A DNA stretch of 64,000 bases, taken from CAVQCX01 sp963711095. GTDB taxonomy: Bacteria > Pseudomonadota > Gammaproteobacteria > Chromatiales > Chromatiaceae. Positions within the stretch are counted from its first letter, which is position 1; each line of letters begins with the position of its first letter. The stretch lies in the NCBI GenBank assembly GCA_963711095.1, contig CAVQCX010000018.1, positions 248,001 through 312,000 of the forward strand, in the 5' to 3' direction. The notes beneath the pieces were generated by a model. The model had not been told where the DNA came from. It saw only the letters and a list, made by a program, of their open reading frames with translations, and searched no databases. The position numbers and the translations under genes are program-made. This document shows, piece by piece, positions 48,208 to 58,615 of the stretch.

Positions 48208-48606
48208 ATGAAAAACGCCGGAACTACACACGAAAAATCACCTTCGGAGCTGATAACCGAGAGAATTGCAGAGCTCGGCGACTGGCGCGGAGAGATGCTC
48301 CGCCGCGTGCGTGAGCTCATCAAGGAAGCAGATCCAGAAATCATCGAAGAATGGAAATGGAGGGGGACTCCAGTTTGGTCTCACCAGGGGATCGTCTGCA
48401 CGGGTGAATCGTACAAAAACCACGTGAAGCTTACATTTGCCAAGGGCGCCTTGCTAAAGGACCCCGCGGGTTTATTCAATGCCAGCATCGATGGGAATGT
48501 GCGACGCGCCATCGACATCCATCGTGACGACAAGATGAACGAACGGGCACTCGAGGACATCATTCGCGCCGCGGTCGCTCTCAACTTGTCCGGAAAGAAG
48601 AAGTGA
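48208..48606 (+). CDS. DUF1801 domain protein
   Basis: 132 aa, soluble. DUF1801 proteins (YdhG fold, related to frataxin-like CyaY topology) have a conserved LREHIKEADPEIIEEWKW-type helix, here RVRELIKEADPEIIEEWKW, followed by GTPVWSHQGIVCTGESYKNHVKLTFAKGA in pieces and DIHRDDKMNERAL. The biochemical function is not known. The gene lies between two direct repeats of about 100 bp, as a cargo gene would, and is close in GC to its surroundings. Confidence 0.85.
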   Translation: MKNAGTTHEKSPSELITERIAELGDWRGEMLRRVRELIKEADPEIIEEWKWRGTPVWSHQGIVCTGESYKNHVKLTFAKGALLKDPAGLFNASIDGNVRRAIDIHRDDKMNERALEDIIRAAVALNLSGKKK

Positions 48607-48608
48607 CT

Positions 48609-48709
48609 AAAAGCGGCCAGGGTCGTATTAATGTGGATAATGCCACCTAGGGCGATATTGTGCATCGTGGAAATCGAAATCAAAGCGAGCCTGGCTTCTC
48701 TAACTGCGC
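48609..48709 (+). repeat. Direct repeat, right copy, flanking the DUF1801 gene
   Basis: AAAAGCGGCCAGGGTCGTAT ... GCATCGTGGAAATCGAAATC ... TAACTGCG; roughly 85 percent identical by eye to the copy at 48008. Begins 3 bp after the DUF1801 stop. Confidence 0.85.
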
Positions 48710-48779
48710 ACGCTGGCCCGGTGGCTGGCAAGCTGCGAGAATCGGGAGGTTCGCTTGGATCTACAACGGCCGATTCGAG

Positions 48780-49488
48780 CTAGTCGTGAATACCGCACTC
48801 TCGTTTCAAGCCGAAGAATCGCGTGTCCTGCTCGCGCATTCCCGGCTCGAGTCGTCGGGTGGTGTGCACGTCGCCGACCGAGACATAGCCCTGTTCCCAC
48901 AGAGGGTGGTACGGCAGTTGGTGGCGTTGCAGATAGCGATAGACGTCATGGCTGCTCCAGTCGATGACCGGGTGGATCTTGAAGCGGCCGTCCTTGATCC
49001 GTACCACCTGCAGATCGGCACGACCGTCGGACTGCTGCCGGCGCAGCCCGGCGAGCCAGCTGCCGACGTCCAGTTCGTGCATGGCGCGGCACAGCGGTTC
49101 GACCTTGTTGATCCGGTTGTAGTGTTCGATACCCTCCAGCCCCTGCTCCCAAAGCCGGCCGTAGCGGCTCTCCTGCCAGGCCGGTGAACGCTCGGACTGG
49201 TAGACGTGCAGGTTCAGCTTCAATCGATCGTTGAGCTCGTCGACGAAGCGATAGGTCTCCGGGAACAGATGTCCGGTGTCGACCAGGATCACCGGGATGT
49301 TCGGTGAAATCCGGGTTACCAGGTGCAGCATCAGCGCCGCCTGGATACCGAAGCTGGAGGTCAGCACATGATTGCCGGGCAGACAGCGCAGCGCCCATTC
49401 AACCCGGCGCTCGGCGCTCAGCCCTTCCAGTTCCCGGTTCCGTTCCGCAAGTTGGACCGGGTCCTCGAAGTCCAGGGTGGCAACGGGC

Positions 49489-49502
<14 letters not shown>
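48780..49502 (-). CDS. cysH: Phosphoadenylyl- or adenylyl-sulfate reductase, assimilatory
   Basis: 240 aa. CysH reduces PAPS (or APS) to sulfite using thioredoxin. Visible: SSFGIQAALMLHLV (PP-loop variant SSFG), DTGHLFPETYRF, the LRRQQSDGR arginine loop, and the C-terminal ECGIHD with the catalytic cysteine (KRECGIH). There is no second CC pair for an Fe-S cluster, so PAPS is the likelier substrate. Reading frame intact. ATG 49502 overlaps the end of cysI by 14 bp, so the order is cysJ-cysI-cysH as in enterobacteria. Confidence 0.93.
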
Positions 49503-51190
<1,688 letters not shown>

Positions 51191-51191
<1 letters not shown>

Positions 51192-53037
51192 CAGTACACG
51201 TCTCTCAGGTAGCGACCCTGCGCGCGCAGGTCCTCGATGAAGGCATCGGATCCGTCTGCGCTCAGGCCGCCGTGGGTCCGAGCGATTGACTGCACCGTCT
51301 CGGCCACTGCCTTTTCCATCGGCACGCCGCCGCAGACATACAGTCGGGCACCGTCCTGCAGCCAGCGATACAGCTCCGCACCCTCCTCCCTCAGCCGGTC
51401 CTGGACGTAGACGCGCTCGGCGCTGTCGCGGGAGAAGGCCAGGCTGACCCGCTGCAGCAGGCCGGCCCGACGATAGCCGAGCCAGTCGGTCTGATAGAGG
51501 AAATCGCAATGGAAATGCCGGTTGCCGAACACCAGCCAGTTGCGGCCACGGTCGCCGCGCGCCTCACGCGCCTGGAGGAAGGCGCGGAAGGGGGCGATGC
51601 CGGTGCCGGCGCCGACCAGGATCAGCGGCGTGTCGCCGTCCTCGGGCAGATGGAAGCCCGGGTTCTCGGCGAGATAGATCGGCAGCTCGTCGCCGGCCTC
51701 GAGCCGGCGGGTGAGATAACCCGAGGCGCCGCCGAGATGCCCGCAGCCGTGCGACCGGTACTGCAGGGTCGAGACCGTCAGATGGACCTCGTCCTCGTAG
51801 GCTGCCTGGCTCGAGGCGATCGAGAACAGACGCGGCTGCAGCGGGCGAAGCACTTCGGCCAGGCCGGCGGCGTCGAGGCTTCTCGGAAATTCGGGCCGGG
51901 ATGGGCCTGCAGCAGGTCGATGAACTGGCGCTCGGCGGCGTAGGCACGCAGTCTGTCGCGGTCCTGTGCCAGTTCGGCCAGCTCGGCATCGCCGGTCCGC
52001 TCCGCCCAGCCCGCTACTACCGAGGGGTGGAGCTGGGTCAGTTCCAGGCGTTCGCTGAGGGCCTCGCTCAAGGATTGCGAACGGCCCTGCAGCTCGAGCG
52101 GCTCGTTACCGGACAGCCCGGTGCGATGCAGGATCTCGGCCACCAGCTCGGGATCGTTGCGGAACCAGATCCCGACGGCGTCGCCGGCACGATAGGGGAA
52201 CGCCTGCGGATCGATGGCGAGCGACAGATGATGCGTGCCGGCTACGGCTTCCGCGGTGGTGATGGGCCGGGTGTGGACCAACTCGGCGGTGAAGGGATGG
52301 TTGCGGTCGTGTCTATGGGCGGCGGGCGCCTGGCGCGGCAACTGGATGATCTCGGCCTCGGCCGCGGGCAGGAGCTGCTCCACCTCGGCCAGCAACCGGT
52401 CGTACCAGTCGGCGGTCACGGACTGGAAGTCGACGTCGGCCTCGACCCGCTGCAACAGGCCTCGCGCGCCCTGCCGGCGCAACAGCCCGTCCAGGTCCCT
52501 TGCGGCCTGGCAGAAGAATGCGTAACTGGAGTCGCCCAGTCCGAACACCGCGTAGCGCAGGCCGTCGAGCTTGGGCGGCTTCTTGCCGTCCAGCAAGCGA
52601 AACAGCTCGCGGGCGCTCTCCGGCGGCTCGCCCTCGCCCTGGGTGCTGATCACCACGATCAGGAGCCTCTCCCTGGCCAGCTCGCGCACCCGGTAGGCGT
52701 CCACCGATACGACCCGCGGGGCGAAACCTCGCCCGGTCGCGGCGCTCGCCAGCTCCTCGGCGATGCTGCGGGCATTGCCGCTCTGGGTGGCGTAGAGGAT
52801 GGTCAGAACCGGTGCGGTCTCGCTCTGCGTGGCGGCGTCCAGTGCCGCCTCCAGCCCGACCCCGGGAGCGGCAACAAGCCCCGCCCCGAGCCCGGCGCCC
52901 AGGCCCGCTAGATAGCCGCTGGCCCAGGTCAGTTGGGTGGCGCTCAGGCTCTGCGCCGCCTGGCGCCGACGCGAGAGCTGAAACCCGGTCAACGGTCCAC
53001 TTGGCCCCTCTTGGACAGCTTGCGCCTTGTTCTGCAT
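51191..53037 (-). pseudogene. cysJ: Sulfite reductase flavoprotein subunit, frameshifted
   Basis: About 615 codons in two frames. N-terminal part from ATG 53037: flavodoxin domain (TILYATQSGNARSIAEEL, STQGEGEPPESARELF, FGLGDSSYAFFCQAA) and FAD domain start. Near 51880-51882 one base is missing; the rest (LFSIASS, VHLTVSTLQYRS, GHLGGASGYLT, GAGTGIAPFRAFLQ, the NADPH part ending RYLRDVY) continues in another frame. The stop overlaps the cysI start by 1 bp. CysJ passes NADPH electrons via FAD and FMN to CysI. A residue run of Gly/Ala (about 40-65) before the flavodoxin domain is a lineage feature. Confidence 0.9.
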
Positions 53038-53149
53038 GAGCTCGCTAACCCGAAGTCGGAAAAGAATCCTGATCTCTGGGTAGCGAGTCTGCGCAAGGCG
53101 GTATATCTTTGGAAATAATTAATTCTGATTAACTATCGCTTTTTAAGAT
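53038..53149. promoter_or_regulatory. Divergent cysJ/cysB control region
   Basis: 112 bp, with an AT-rich core (TTGGAAATAATTAATTCTGA, 53108-53127, then TTAACTATCGC) unlike the GC-rich surroundings. CysB-type sites are AT-rich and degenerate, so binding here is likely but the site cannot be defined by eye. No clear sigma-70 pair was chosen. Confidence 0.5.
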
Positions 53150-54103
53150 ATGGAATTGAAGGAGCTGAGCTCACTGGTGACCCTGGCGGAGTCGCGCTTC
53201 AACGTCACCGCGGCCGCGCAGCGCCTGTGCGTGGTGCAATCGGCGGTCTCGCAGCATCTGGCCCGGTTGGAGCAGGAGCTGGGCACCCAGATCTTCGTTC
53301 GCAAGGGCAAGCGCCTGATTGGGCTGACCGCCGCGGGGGAACGGGTGCTGAGCTACGCCCGCCAGGCCCTGGCGGTGCGTGAGAACATCCTGGCGGTCGG
53401 GCGCGACCACGTCGAGGAGGCCATCGGGGTGCTGCGCATCGGCACCACCCACACCCAGGCCCGCTATGTGCTGCCGCCGGTGATACGGGCCTTCCGCCAG
53501 TACTACCCCTTGGTGAGCCTGCAGATCCACCAGGGCACCCCGCGGGAACTGGTGGAGATGGCCTTCACCGACCGCGTCGACTTCTCGATCTGTACCGAGG
53601 AGCTGGGCGAGCACTCGGGCCTGACCGCCATCCCTTGCTACCGCTGGAACCGCAGCCTGGTCGCGCCCAGGCGCCATCCGGTGCTGCAACGCCGCCCTCT
53701 TTCGCTGGAGAGCGTCTGCGAGTATCCGCTGATCACCTACACCTTTGGCTTCACCGGCGCCGGACACATGCAGACCACCTTCGCCCGCGCCGGGCTGCGG
53801 CCGGAGGTCGTGCTCAGCGCCGTGGACACCGATGTCATCAAGACCTATGTGCGCGAGGGACTGGGCATAGGTCTGATCGCTAGCATGGCCTACTCACCCG
53901 AACAAGACAAAGACCTGGCGCTGCGCGACCTCAGTCACATGCTGCCTTGGGAGACCACCTGGGTCGCTTATCACAGCGACAAGTACCTGCGCCGCTATCA
54001 GCAGCAGTTCATCGACCTGCTGGCTGAAATGGTCCTGGACAATGGGGTGGTGAAGAATACCGGCGTGACGCCGGTGCGCGGCAACCCGCGAACAAAGACG
54101 TAG
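53150..54103 (+). CDS. cysB: CysB-type LysR regulator
   Basis: 317 aa. N-terminal helix-turn-helix (FNVTAAAQRLCVVQSAVSQHLARLE), then linker helix and two-lobed ligand domain (IGTTHTQARYVLPPVIRAF, the TTHTQARY motif that binds sulfate or N-acetylserine in CysB). CysB activates sulfate assimilation genes when sulfur is limiting. ATG 53150 lies close to an AAGAT leader. The gene is intact, in contrast to cysJ and cysI divergent from it; it may have other targets. Confidence 0.92.
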   Translation: MELKELSSLVTLAESRFNVTAAAQRLCVVQSAVSQHLARLEQELGTQIFVRKGKRLIGLTAAGERVLSYARQALAVRENILAVGRDHVEEAIGVLRIGTTHTQARYVLPPVIRAFRQYYPLVSLQIHQGTPRELVEMAFTDRVDFSICTEELGEHSGLTAIPCYRWNRSLVAPRRHPVLQRRPLSLESVCEYPLITYTFGFTGAGHMQTTFARAGLRPEVVLSAVDTDVIKTYVREGLGIGLIASMAYSPEQDKDLALRDLSHMLPWETTWVAYHSDKYLRRYQQQFIDLLAEMVLDNGVVKNTGVTPVRGNPRTKT

Positions 54104-54119
54104 GGCGGCAAAGCACAGC

Positions 54120-54144
54120 GCATCCCGCGGTTCCGGCGGGATGC
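54120..54144. terminator. Hairpin after cysB
   Basis: Perfect 9-bp stem GCATCCCGC / GCGGGATGC with a 7-base loop, 16 bp after the cysB stop; no T-run. Confidence 0.5.
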
Positions 54145-54342
54145 GGGCCCCGCCTTTCCCCGCCGTACCGGCGTCTGCAGGTTCCCAAGAAAACTCGACC
54201 GCAGGCGCTCGATCAACGGCGATGCTTCTCTCGTCCGTGCACGAAGGAAACGAGTACCAGACCTGCCAGGCCGTGGAGCAGATAGATCACAGAGTTGGGC
54301 TCGAATACCGGCGTCGAGCGAAGACTGTTGGCGAAAGCAAAT

Positions 54343-54395
54343 AGGGGTCGGCGACAAATGCAAATCACTTGAATTCCCCTTTTTCTCCGACCCCT
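54343..54395. repeat. GGGGTCGG palindromic unit
   Basis: Inverted ends AGGGGTCGG (54343-54351) and CCGACCCCT (54387-54395) around 35 bp. Related to the RAYT end sequence (GGGGTCGGAGCCC at 4778-4790 in complement). Confidence 0.7.
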
Positions 54396-54469
54396 GTCAT
54401 CGGCTTGGCGATACAGGTTGGGAATGGCTAGATTGCGATGCATGTTATCTGGCCTTGTGAGAGGGGGAC

Positions 54470-54689
54470 GAAGTACTTCGGGCTCGGTATCAGGACTTCT
54501 TGCACGGGGCGATCCCGGATGGCAGGTGGGCGCTCATCCGCGAGGCCGTCCGGCGGGGACAGTTGACGGGGACCGAGCGCTTCACCGAAGAGGCGGCAAC
54601 GATCATCGGGCGCCGGACCGATCGGAGAGAGCAAGGGCGCCCAAGGACGTCGGAAAATGGCGCAAAATATATCTGTCACTTTTTCTGAT
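54470..54689 (+). pseudogene. RAYT transposase C-terminal remnant
   Basis: Encodes RWALIREAVRRGQLTGTERF, TEEAATIIGRR and EQGRPRTSENG, the C-terminal tail of a RAYT transposase. No N-terminal part or catalytic tyrosine is left. Confidence 0.75.
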
Positions 54690-54780
54690 ATGTGAAGGCG
54701 AACATGACCTGTCCTTAAATCTCAAGGCACGCAAAGGGCAAAAGCCAATCCATAACGTATAGGAGCGTTTGGCTATAAAC

Positions 54781-54908
54781 ATGACACAATTATCCAACAC
54801 CTGGGAGCGTGGCGACCAATATGAACAGTATATCGGCCGGTGGAGTCGACGGGTCGCCCCCGAGCTCCTCTCATGGCTGGGCATTCCAGCCGGACGAAAG
54901 TGGCTAGA
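54781..54908 (+). pseudogene. Methyltransferase gene, 5' part (split by insertion)
   Basis: ATG 54781 begins MTQLSNTWERGDQYEQYIGRW and continues to GRKWLD, just before SAM motif I. At TAGA (54905-54908) the sequence is interrupted by a 1.8-kb element; the gene resumes at 56736. AGGAG is present but 15 nt upstream. Confidence 0.85.
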
Positions 54909-56735
54909 TTCCTTGACCGATGGTCTTTTGACCTTTTGAGTCAAGTTTTTTCCCGTCACAATTTCATGCGGCAATTTTGGCCTGGTCACAGAATGCGTTG
55001 ATCGCTTCGTTCATAGCGCTGAAGCGTCGATGCAAAGGGTTGTCCGGTTGGGTCTCGGTTGGATTGAGAAGCGACATTCCTGGTCGCACCACGCGATTGT
55101 AGACGCGGCTGTAGAACATCGCGGTCTTGAGACCGTGCTCGGTCAGCCGGTAACGATTCGTGTGCGGGATCCGTTCGATCAATCCGTGCAGACGCAAGCG
55201 ACGCAGGTCATAGGTCATGCGGCCCGGGCGCATTTGACTGGGATCGATGCCCAGTAAGGTGCAGATCTGCTCACGCAGATCGCGGTTGGAGAAGCCACGG
55301 GTCAGTAGGACAAACAACAACAGCGCTTGCATCAGGGCTTGAATATGCGGATCGGCAAAGCGCAATGCCGAGGCCCGCTGCCCGTTGATCTCCAGGCTAC
55401 GCTGATGACGCTGGAGCTCGTCTTCGCCCAAGGCGCAATCGTGGCTGATCGTTTGGACGTCAAGGAGACGTCGGTTGGCCGAGAAGCCGACCTGACGCAG
55501 CGCCGTCAGGTTATGCAGCCGTCGTCCCAGGGCGAAGTCGTAGGTATCGTTGATCGTGGTCTCGGTGCGTAGTGCCTGACCCTCTTTGTGGTACTGCTTG
55601 ATGCGGCTGTGCTTGTAGTCCACATGCAGGGAAGGGGTCACACCGTCGGTGATGACGCGGGTGCGGAAGCGCCCGGGGGTGCGTTTGCTGACACGACGGT
55701 TGAAGATCAGTTGCACCTGAGCAGGTCGGCCGATGTCGAGATTCTCACGAATCACGTCCTCGAAGAACACGCGACCAGCGAGCGGGCGGTCCAGCACCTG
55801 GGTCAGCGAGAACTCGGCCTGCAGGATAGAGATATCGTAGCGGCACCCCGACGCGCGGTCCTGCTTGCTGAATGGGTGGGGCAGACGTTTCAGCCACTTG
55901 CGCAGCAACCGATCGATCCGCGCGGCATCCAAGTCATCGCACAACCGCTGCAGAGCATCCGGATTGGCGCACGTGAGCACCCCGTTATCGAGTGCCTCGA
56001 AGGCAATACCCCGTTTATGCAACTGGCGCTTGGCGTATTCGTTGCCATTCAAGCACAGCTTGGCGTTGTACGGAAAATAGGTGCAGAACTTCAGGAAAAA
56101 CGGACCGAAGTCCTCATCCACGCAATAGAAGTAGATGTGGTTGACCATCGCCGTGGACGCGACGATCCACGGATACGTACTTCCCGTGCGCGGGTTGCGC
56201 CGCCGCTCGGTGCGCGTCACCCGCGCCTTGCCCACGTAAAGCACACCCTCCGTGTCCCGGAAGCGCGCCAGATATTCCTGGGTCACCTCATCCTTGCGCT
56301 CGCCCTTCTTGAACTGCACCACATCCACACCGGTGCGCGCGACAAACTCGTCCACCGACTTCACAAACGCCTCCGTCATCGGCGCCACTGCTGCGGTCGA
56401 GGCGAAACGCTGGCCTTTGCACCCATGCAGATACCCAACGACACCGCCAACCGTCTGCAAATGCGGCACATACACATTCAAATACAGCCGGTCAATCGAT
56501 TCGTACTCCAGCGTCACGTGATCGCGCAGGACATCCCCCGCCGTCTGTGGTACGTTCATCATTGGCTCCGGTCGCCATCGGGTCTTCCGACCCACTTGAC
56601 CCATTGTGGTCCGACCTCTCGAAGGTCTCAATGCCCGCAGCTCATACTGCGGAGTTGATGGCGATCGGGGCCCATGATTCGCACCCCGCTATCCGTCAGC
56701 ACCACACCGCTCGTCGGTCTGAGGCGGAGCCTCGT
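54909..56735 (-). mobile_element. Unclassified insertion element splitting a methyltransferase gene
   Basis: 1827 bp with one large gene on the minus strand, flanked by the 4-bp repeat TAGA (54905-54908 and 56736-56739), which restores the interrupted gene exactly when one copy is removed. No terminal inverted repeats are visible. Both ends carry hairpins instead: GACC-GAT-GGTC (54915-54925) and TTGAC...GTCAA (54928-54944) on the left; GAGGC-GGA-GCCTC (56721-56733), CCGCAG...CTGCGG and GACCT...AGGTC on the right. I cannot place it in an IS family. Confidence 0.8.
54964..56559 (-). CDS. Element-encoded protein of unknown family, candidate transposase
   Basis: 531 aa from ATG 56559 (GGAG 6 nt upstream; ATG 56562 adjacent). 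No signal peptide or membrane helix. It begins with RDHVTLEYESIDRLYLNVYVP and VGYLHGCKGQRFASTAA, followed by MVNHIYFYCVDEDFGPFFLKF, FPYNAKLCLNGNEYAKRQL, a segment GRFRTRVITDGVTPSLHVDYK, and ends with a region like a winged helix (MTYDLRRLRLHGLIERIPH, YRLTEHGLKTAMFY). Acidic residues suitable for a nuclease site exist (VDED, DLDAARID) but no DDE, HUH, serine or tyrosine recombinase motif is recognisable. Sole gene of an inserted element, hence presumably its mobility protein. Intact. Confidence 0.7.
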   Translation of the reverse strand: MNVPQTAGDVLRDHVTLEYESIDRLYLNVYVPHLQTVGGVVGYLHGCKGQRFASTAAVAPMTEAFVKSVDEFVARTGVDVVQFKKGERKDEVTQEYLARFRDTEGVLYVGKARVTRTERRRNPRTGSTYPWIVASTAMVNHIYFYCVDEDFGPFFLKFCTYFPYNAKLCLNGNEYAKRQLHKRGIAFEALDNGVLTCANPDALQRLCDDLDAARIDRLLRKWLKRLPHPFSKQDRASGCRYDISILQAEFSLTQVLDRPLAGRVFFEDVIRENLDIGRPAQVQLIFNRRVSKRTPGRFRTRVITDGVTPSLHVDYKHSRIKQYHKEGQALRTETTINDTYDFALGRRLHNLTALRQVGFSANRRLLDVQTISHDCALGEDELQRHQRSLEINGQRASALRFADPHIQALMQALLLFVLLTRGFSNRDLREQICTLLGIDPSQMRPGRMTYDLRRLRLHGLIERIPHTNRYRLTEHGLKTAMFYSRVYNRVVRPGMSLLNPTETQPDNPLHRRFSAMNEAINAFCDQAKIAA

Positions 56736-57409
56736 TAGACGTGGGTTGCGGTACAGGTGCTCTGTGCGCGGCGATTGTGGACTATTGCTCACCGCTGTCG
56801 CTTGTTGGCGTCGAGCCTTCGGAAGGATTTCTCAAAACGGCCAAGGAGAATCTCGTCGACCGCGCGGTGCTTTACCAAGGTAGCGCAACTGCGATTCCGC
56901 TGGAAGATGCAGCGGTCGATGTTGTAGTCTCGGGCCTGGTCTTAAACTTCGTCCCGGATCAAAAGGCCGCACTCGCAGAGATGGCGAGAGTAACGGTAAG
57001 TGGGGGAACCATCGGAGCATATGTCTGGGATTACTCAGGAAAGATGGAGCTTATGCGCATCTTCTGGGATGCAGCAGTAGAGCTCAATCCGGACGCCGCG
57101 AAGGTTGACGAAGGCATTCGTTTTCCGCTGTGTCGTGCAGAAGCGCTCGAGAGGCTCTTCACAGATGTCGGTCTGAAAGGAGTTGAGGTGAATTCCATTG
57201 ACATTCCGACGCCGTTTACAAATTTCGACGACTACTGGCAGCCCTTCCTTGGCGGCCAAGGGCCAGCGCCCGCCTACGCAATGTCTCTTGATGAGACTGT
57301 GAGAGCGAGCCTGCGCAACAACATACGAGAGCGTATCCCGACAGCAGCAAATGGATCGATTTCATTGACTGCCCGAGCTTCGGCAGTCCGCGCCACTGTT
57401 GCAAAGTAG
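56736..57409 (+). pseudogene. Methyltransferase gene, 3' part (split by insertion)
   Basis: Continues from the 5' part at 54781 with LDVGCGTGALCAAI (SAM motif I), VGVEPSEGFLKTAKENL, VDVVVSGLVLNFVPD and ends ASAVRATVAK. The joined protein would be about 265 aa, a UbiE/Coq5-like class I methyltransferase. An attC site follows the stop by 6 bp, so it was an integron cassette gene. Confidence 0.85.
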
Positions 57410-57414
57410 GTGAT

Positions 57415-57478
57415 GCCCAACCCGTCGTTCAAACGGGACGCCGCTAAAGCGTGGCGCCCCTTGGCTCCACGTTAAGGC
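57415..57478 (+). other. Integron attC recombination site
   Basis: 64 bp between GCCCAAC (57415-57421, fits RYYYAAC) and GTTAAGGC (57471-57478, near GTTRRRY). Inner arms CCCGTCGTTCAAACGGGAC and GTGGCGCCCCTTGGC give the imperfect dyad with an extra-helical base pattern expected of attC. It lies between two genes in the same direction, the usual spot. No integrase gene or attI is in the window. Confidence 0.7.
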
Positions 57479-57500
57479 CAAAATGATACCAGCAGGATAC

Positions 57501-58076
57501 ATGGCTAAACACGTCGTGGCTCGTTCGGATTGGCTAAAAGCCAATCGTGTGAACGATGTCTATTCGGTCAGCAATTGTGTTTCAAACGATTTTGCTGACT
57601 ACATTAATTACTGGAAGCACAATGGCTACTGGCTGTTTAACTCGCCAGAAGTGATTCGGGAAGTTGCCGAAGAACACTCTCTAGACCTCACGGATACAAA
57701 ACTTTTCTTCTATGAGGTCTATGAGCTTGAATACGATGAGGCAGATAAGTCATGGAAGCCGTTTGCTCCTGAGTCATCGTTCGAGACAAAGGTCAGCCGG
57801 CCTGACGCAAAAACACTCGATGGCTATGACGTAGTGACTTTCTACGCTCATACGAGTCCTGAATGCTCACCATTGTCATGTAATTCTCTTGCGTCCGAAA
57901 TTGAGACAAATGAACATTGCTTACTGCCCTCATTTGAGAGGGCAAAAGAACTGCTGGAGAGGGGCAAGTTTGGAAGCTCAGAGCCCGGCCCATACAGAAT
58001 TTTCGCCGTATATTCTATGCAATGGCCCCTATCGGGTAAGGGCGGGTGTTTAGCCCGCCCTCCCCACACCAGCTAG
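57501..58076 (+). CDS. Integron cassette-type hypothetical protein
   Basis: 191 aa from ATG 57501 (57483 ATG is an alternative). Soluble, acidic; MAKHVVARSDWLKANRVNDV, NDFADYINYWKHNGYWLF, KLFFYEVYELEYDE and EPGPYRIFAVYSMQW are the clearest blocks. It resembles proteins I remember from integron gene cassettes; function unknown. More AT-rich than the core genes. After AVYSMQW the last 18 residues look like read-through into unrelated DNA (a GGGCGGG / CCCGCCC hairpin lies there), so the native 3' end and its attC may have been lost. Confidence 0.65.
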   Translation: MAKHVVARSDWLKANRVNDVYSVSNCVSNDFADYINYWKHNGYWLFNSPEVIREVAEEHSLDLTDTKLFFYEVYELEYDEADKSWKPFAPESSFETKVSRPDAKTLDGYDVVTFYAHTSPECSPLSCNSLASEIETNEHCLLPSFERAKELLERGKFGSSEPGPYRIFAVYSMQWPLSGKGGCLARPPHTS

Positions 58077-58615
58077 CATGCGAGTCCACACTAAGTGGTT
58101 CACGAGAAGGAAGCACACGACGGTCTCAGGTATAACGATGGGCCCTTATCGAGAGATCACGCGCAGAGATCAAGCCCTGGCTTTTCAGCCGGTCGTTCGT
58201 CATTCCGCTCTGAACAGTCGGCGGGTCAGTTCTGACATGATAGCATCGACCGGTTTTCGGCGCCGGTGTGCTGCGTGCCACAAAGCGGGAACTGGCTCCG
58301 ACTTTTCCGCAGTTCTATGCGAGCCCGGCGGGATCGAAGGGACGGCGGAACAGCGGAACGGCTCGCTTAAGAGTAGCTGCGCCTTGCAATGAAGCATTCT
58401 TCGTCTACGTTTTTTGCTGTGGCAAAGCCTCTTCTCGGACAGTACACTGGCTGAAAGTTGACGCCGACTCTGGACAAGTATTACAACCTTCACCACAGCA
58501 TGCTCGATTACAAGAAGCGATTTCGATGACGTGCTGCCCGCTGTGAGAAACGTTCGACAGCGAAGGGCGCCACTCTTCAGGCCGGCCGGGCTGACCAAAG
58601 GCAGAAGGACTATCC
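58077..58615. other. Intergenic, no gene supported
   Basis: 539 bp. Several short frames on both strands without start signals or recognisable motifs. Base composition is mixed, suggesting fragments of inserted DNA. No second attC was found here. Confidence 0.45.

Noticed and set aside
35624..48709. Possible CRISPR array from multiple repeats
   Set aside because: Repeats are 100-200 bp, few, irregularly spaced and separate genes; no short repeats with uniform spacers and no cas genes are present.
54909..56735. The inserted element as an IS200/IS605 or IS91 member because it lacks inverted repeats
   Set aside because: Those families use HUH tyrosine transposases and make no target duplication; no HUH motif is visible and a TAGA duplication is present.
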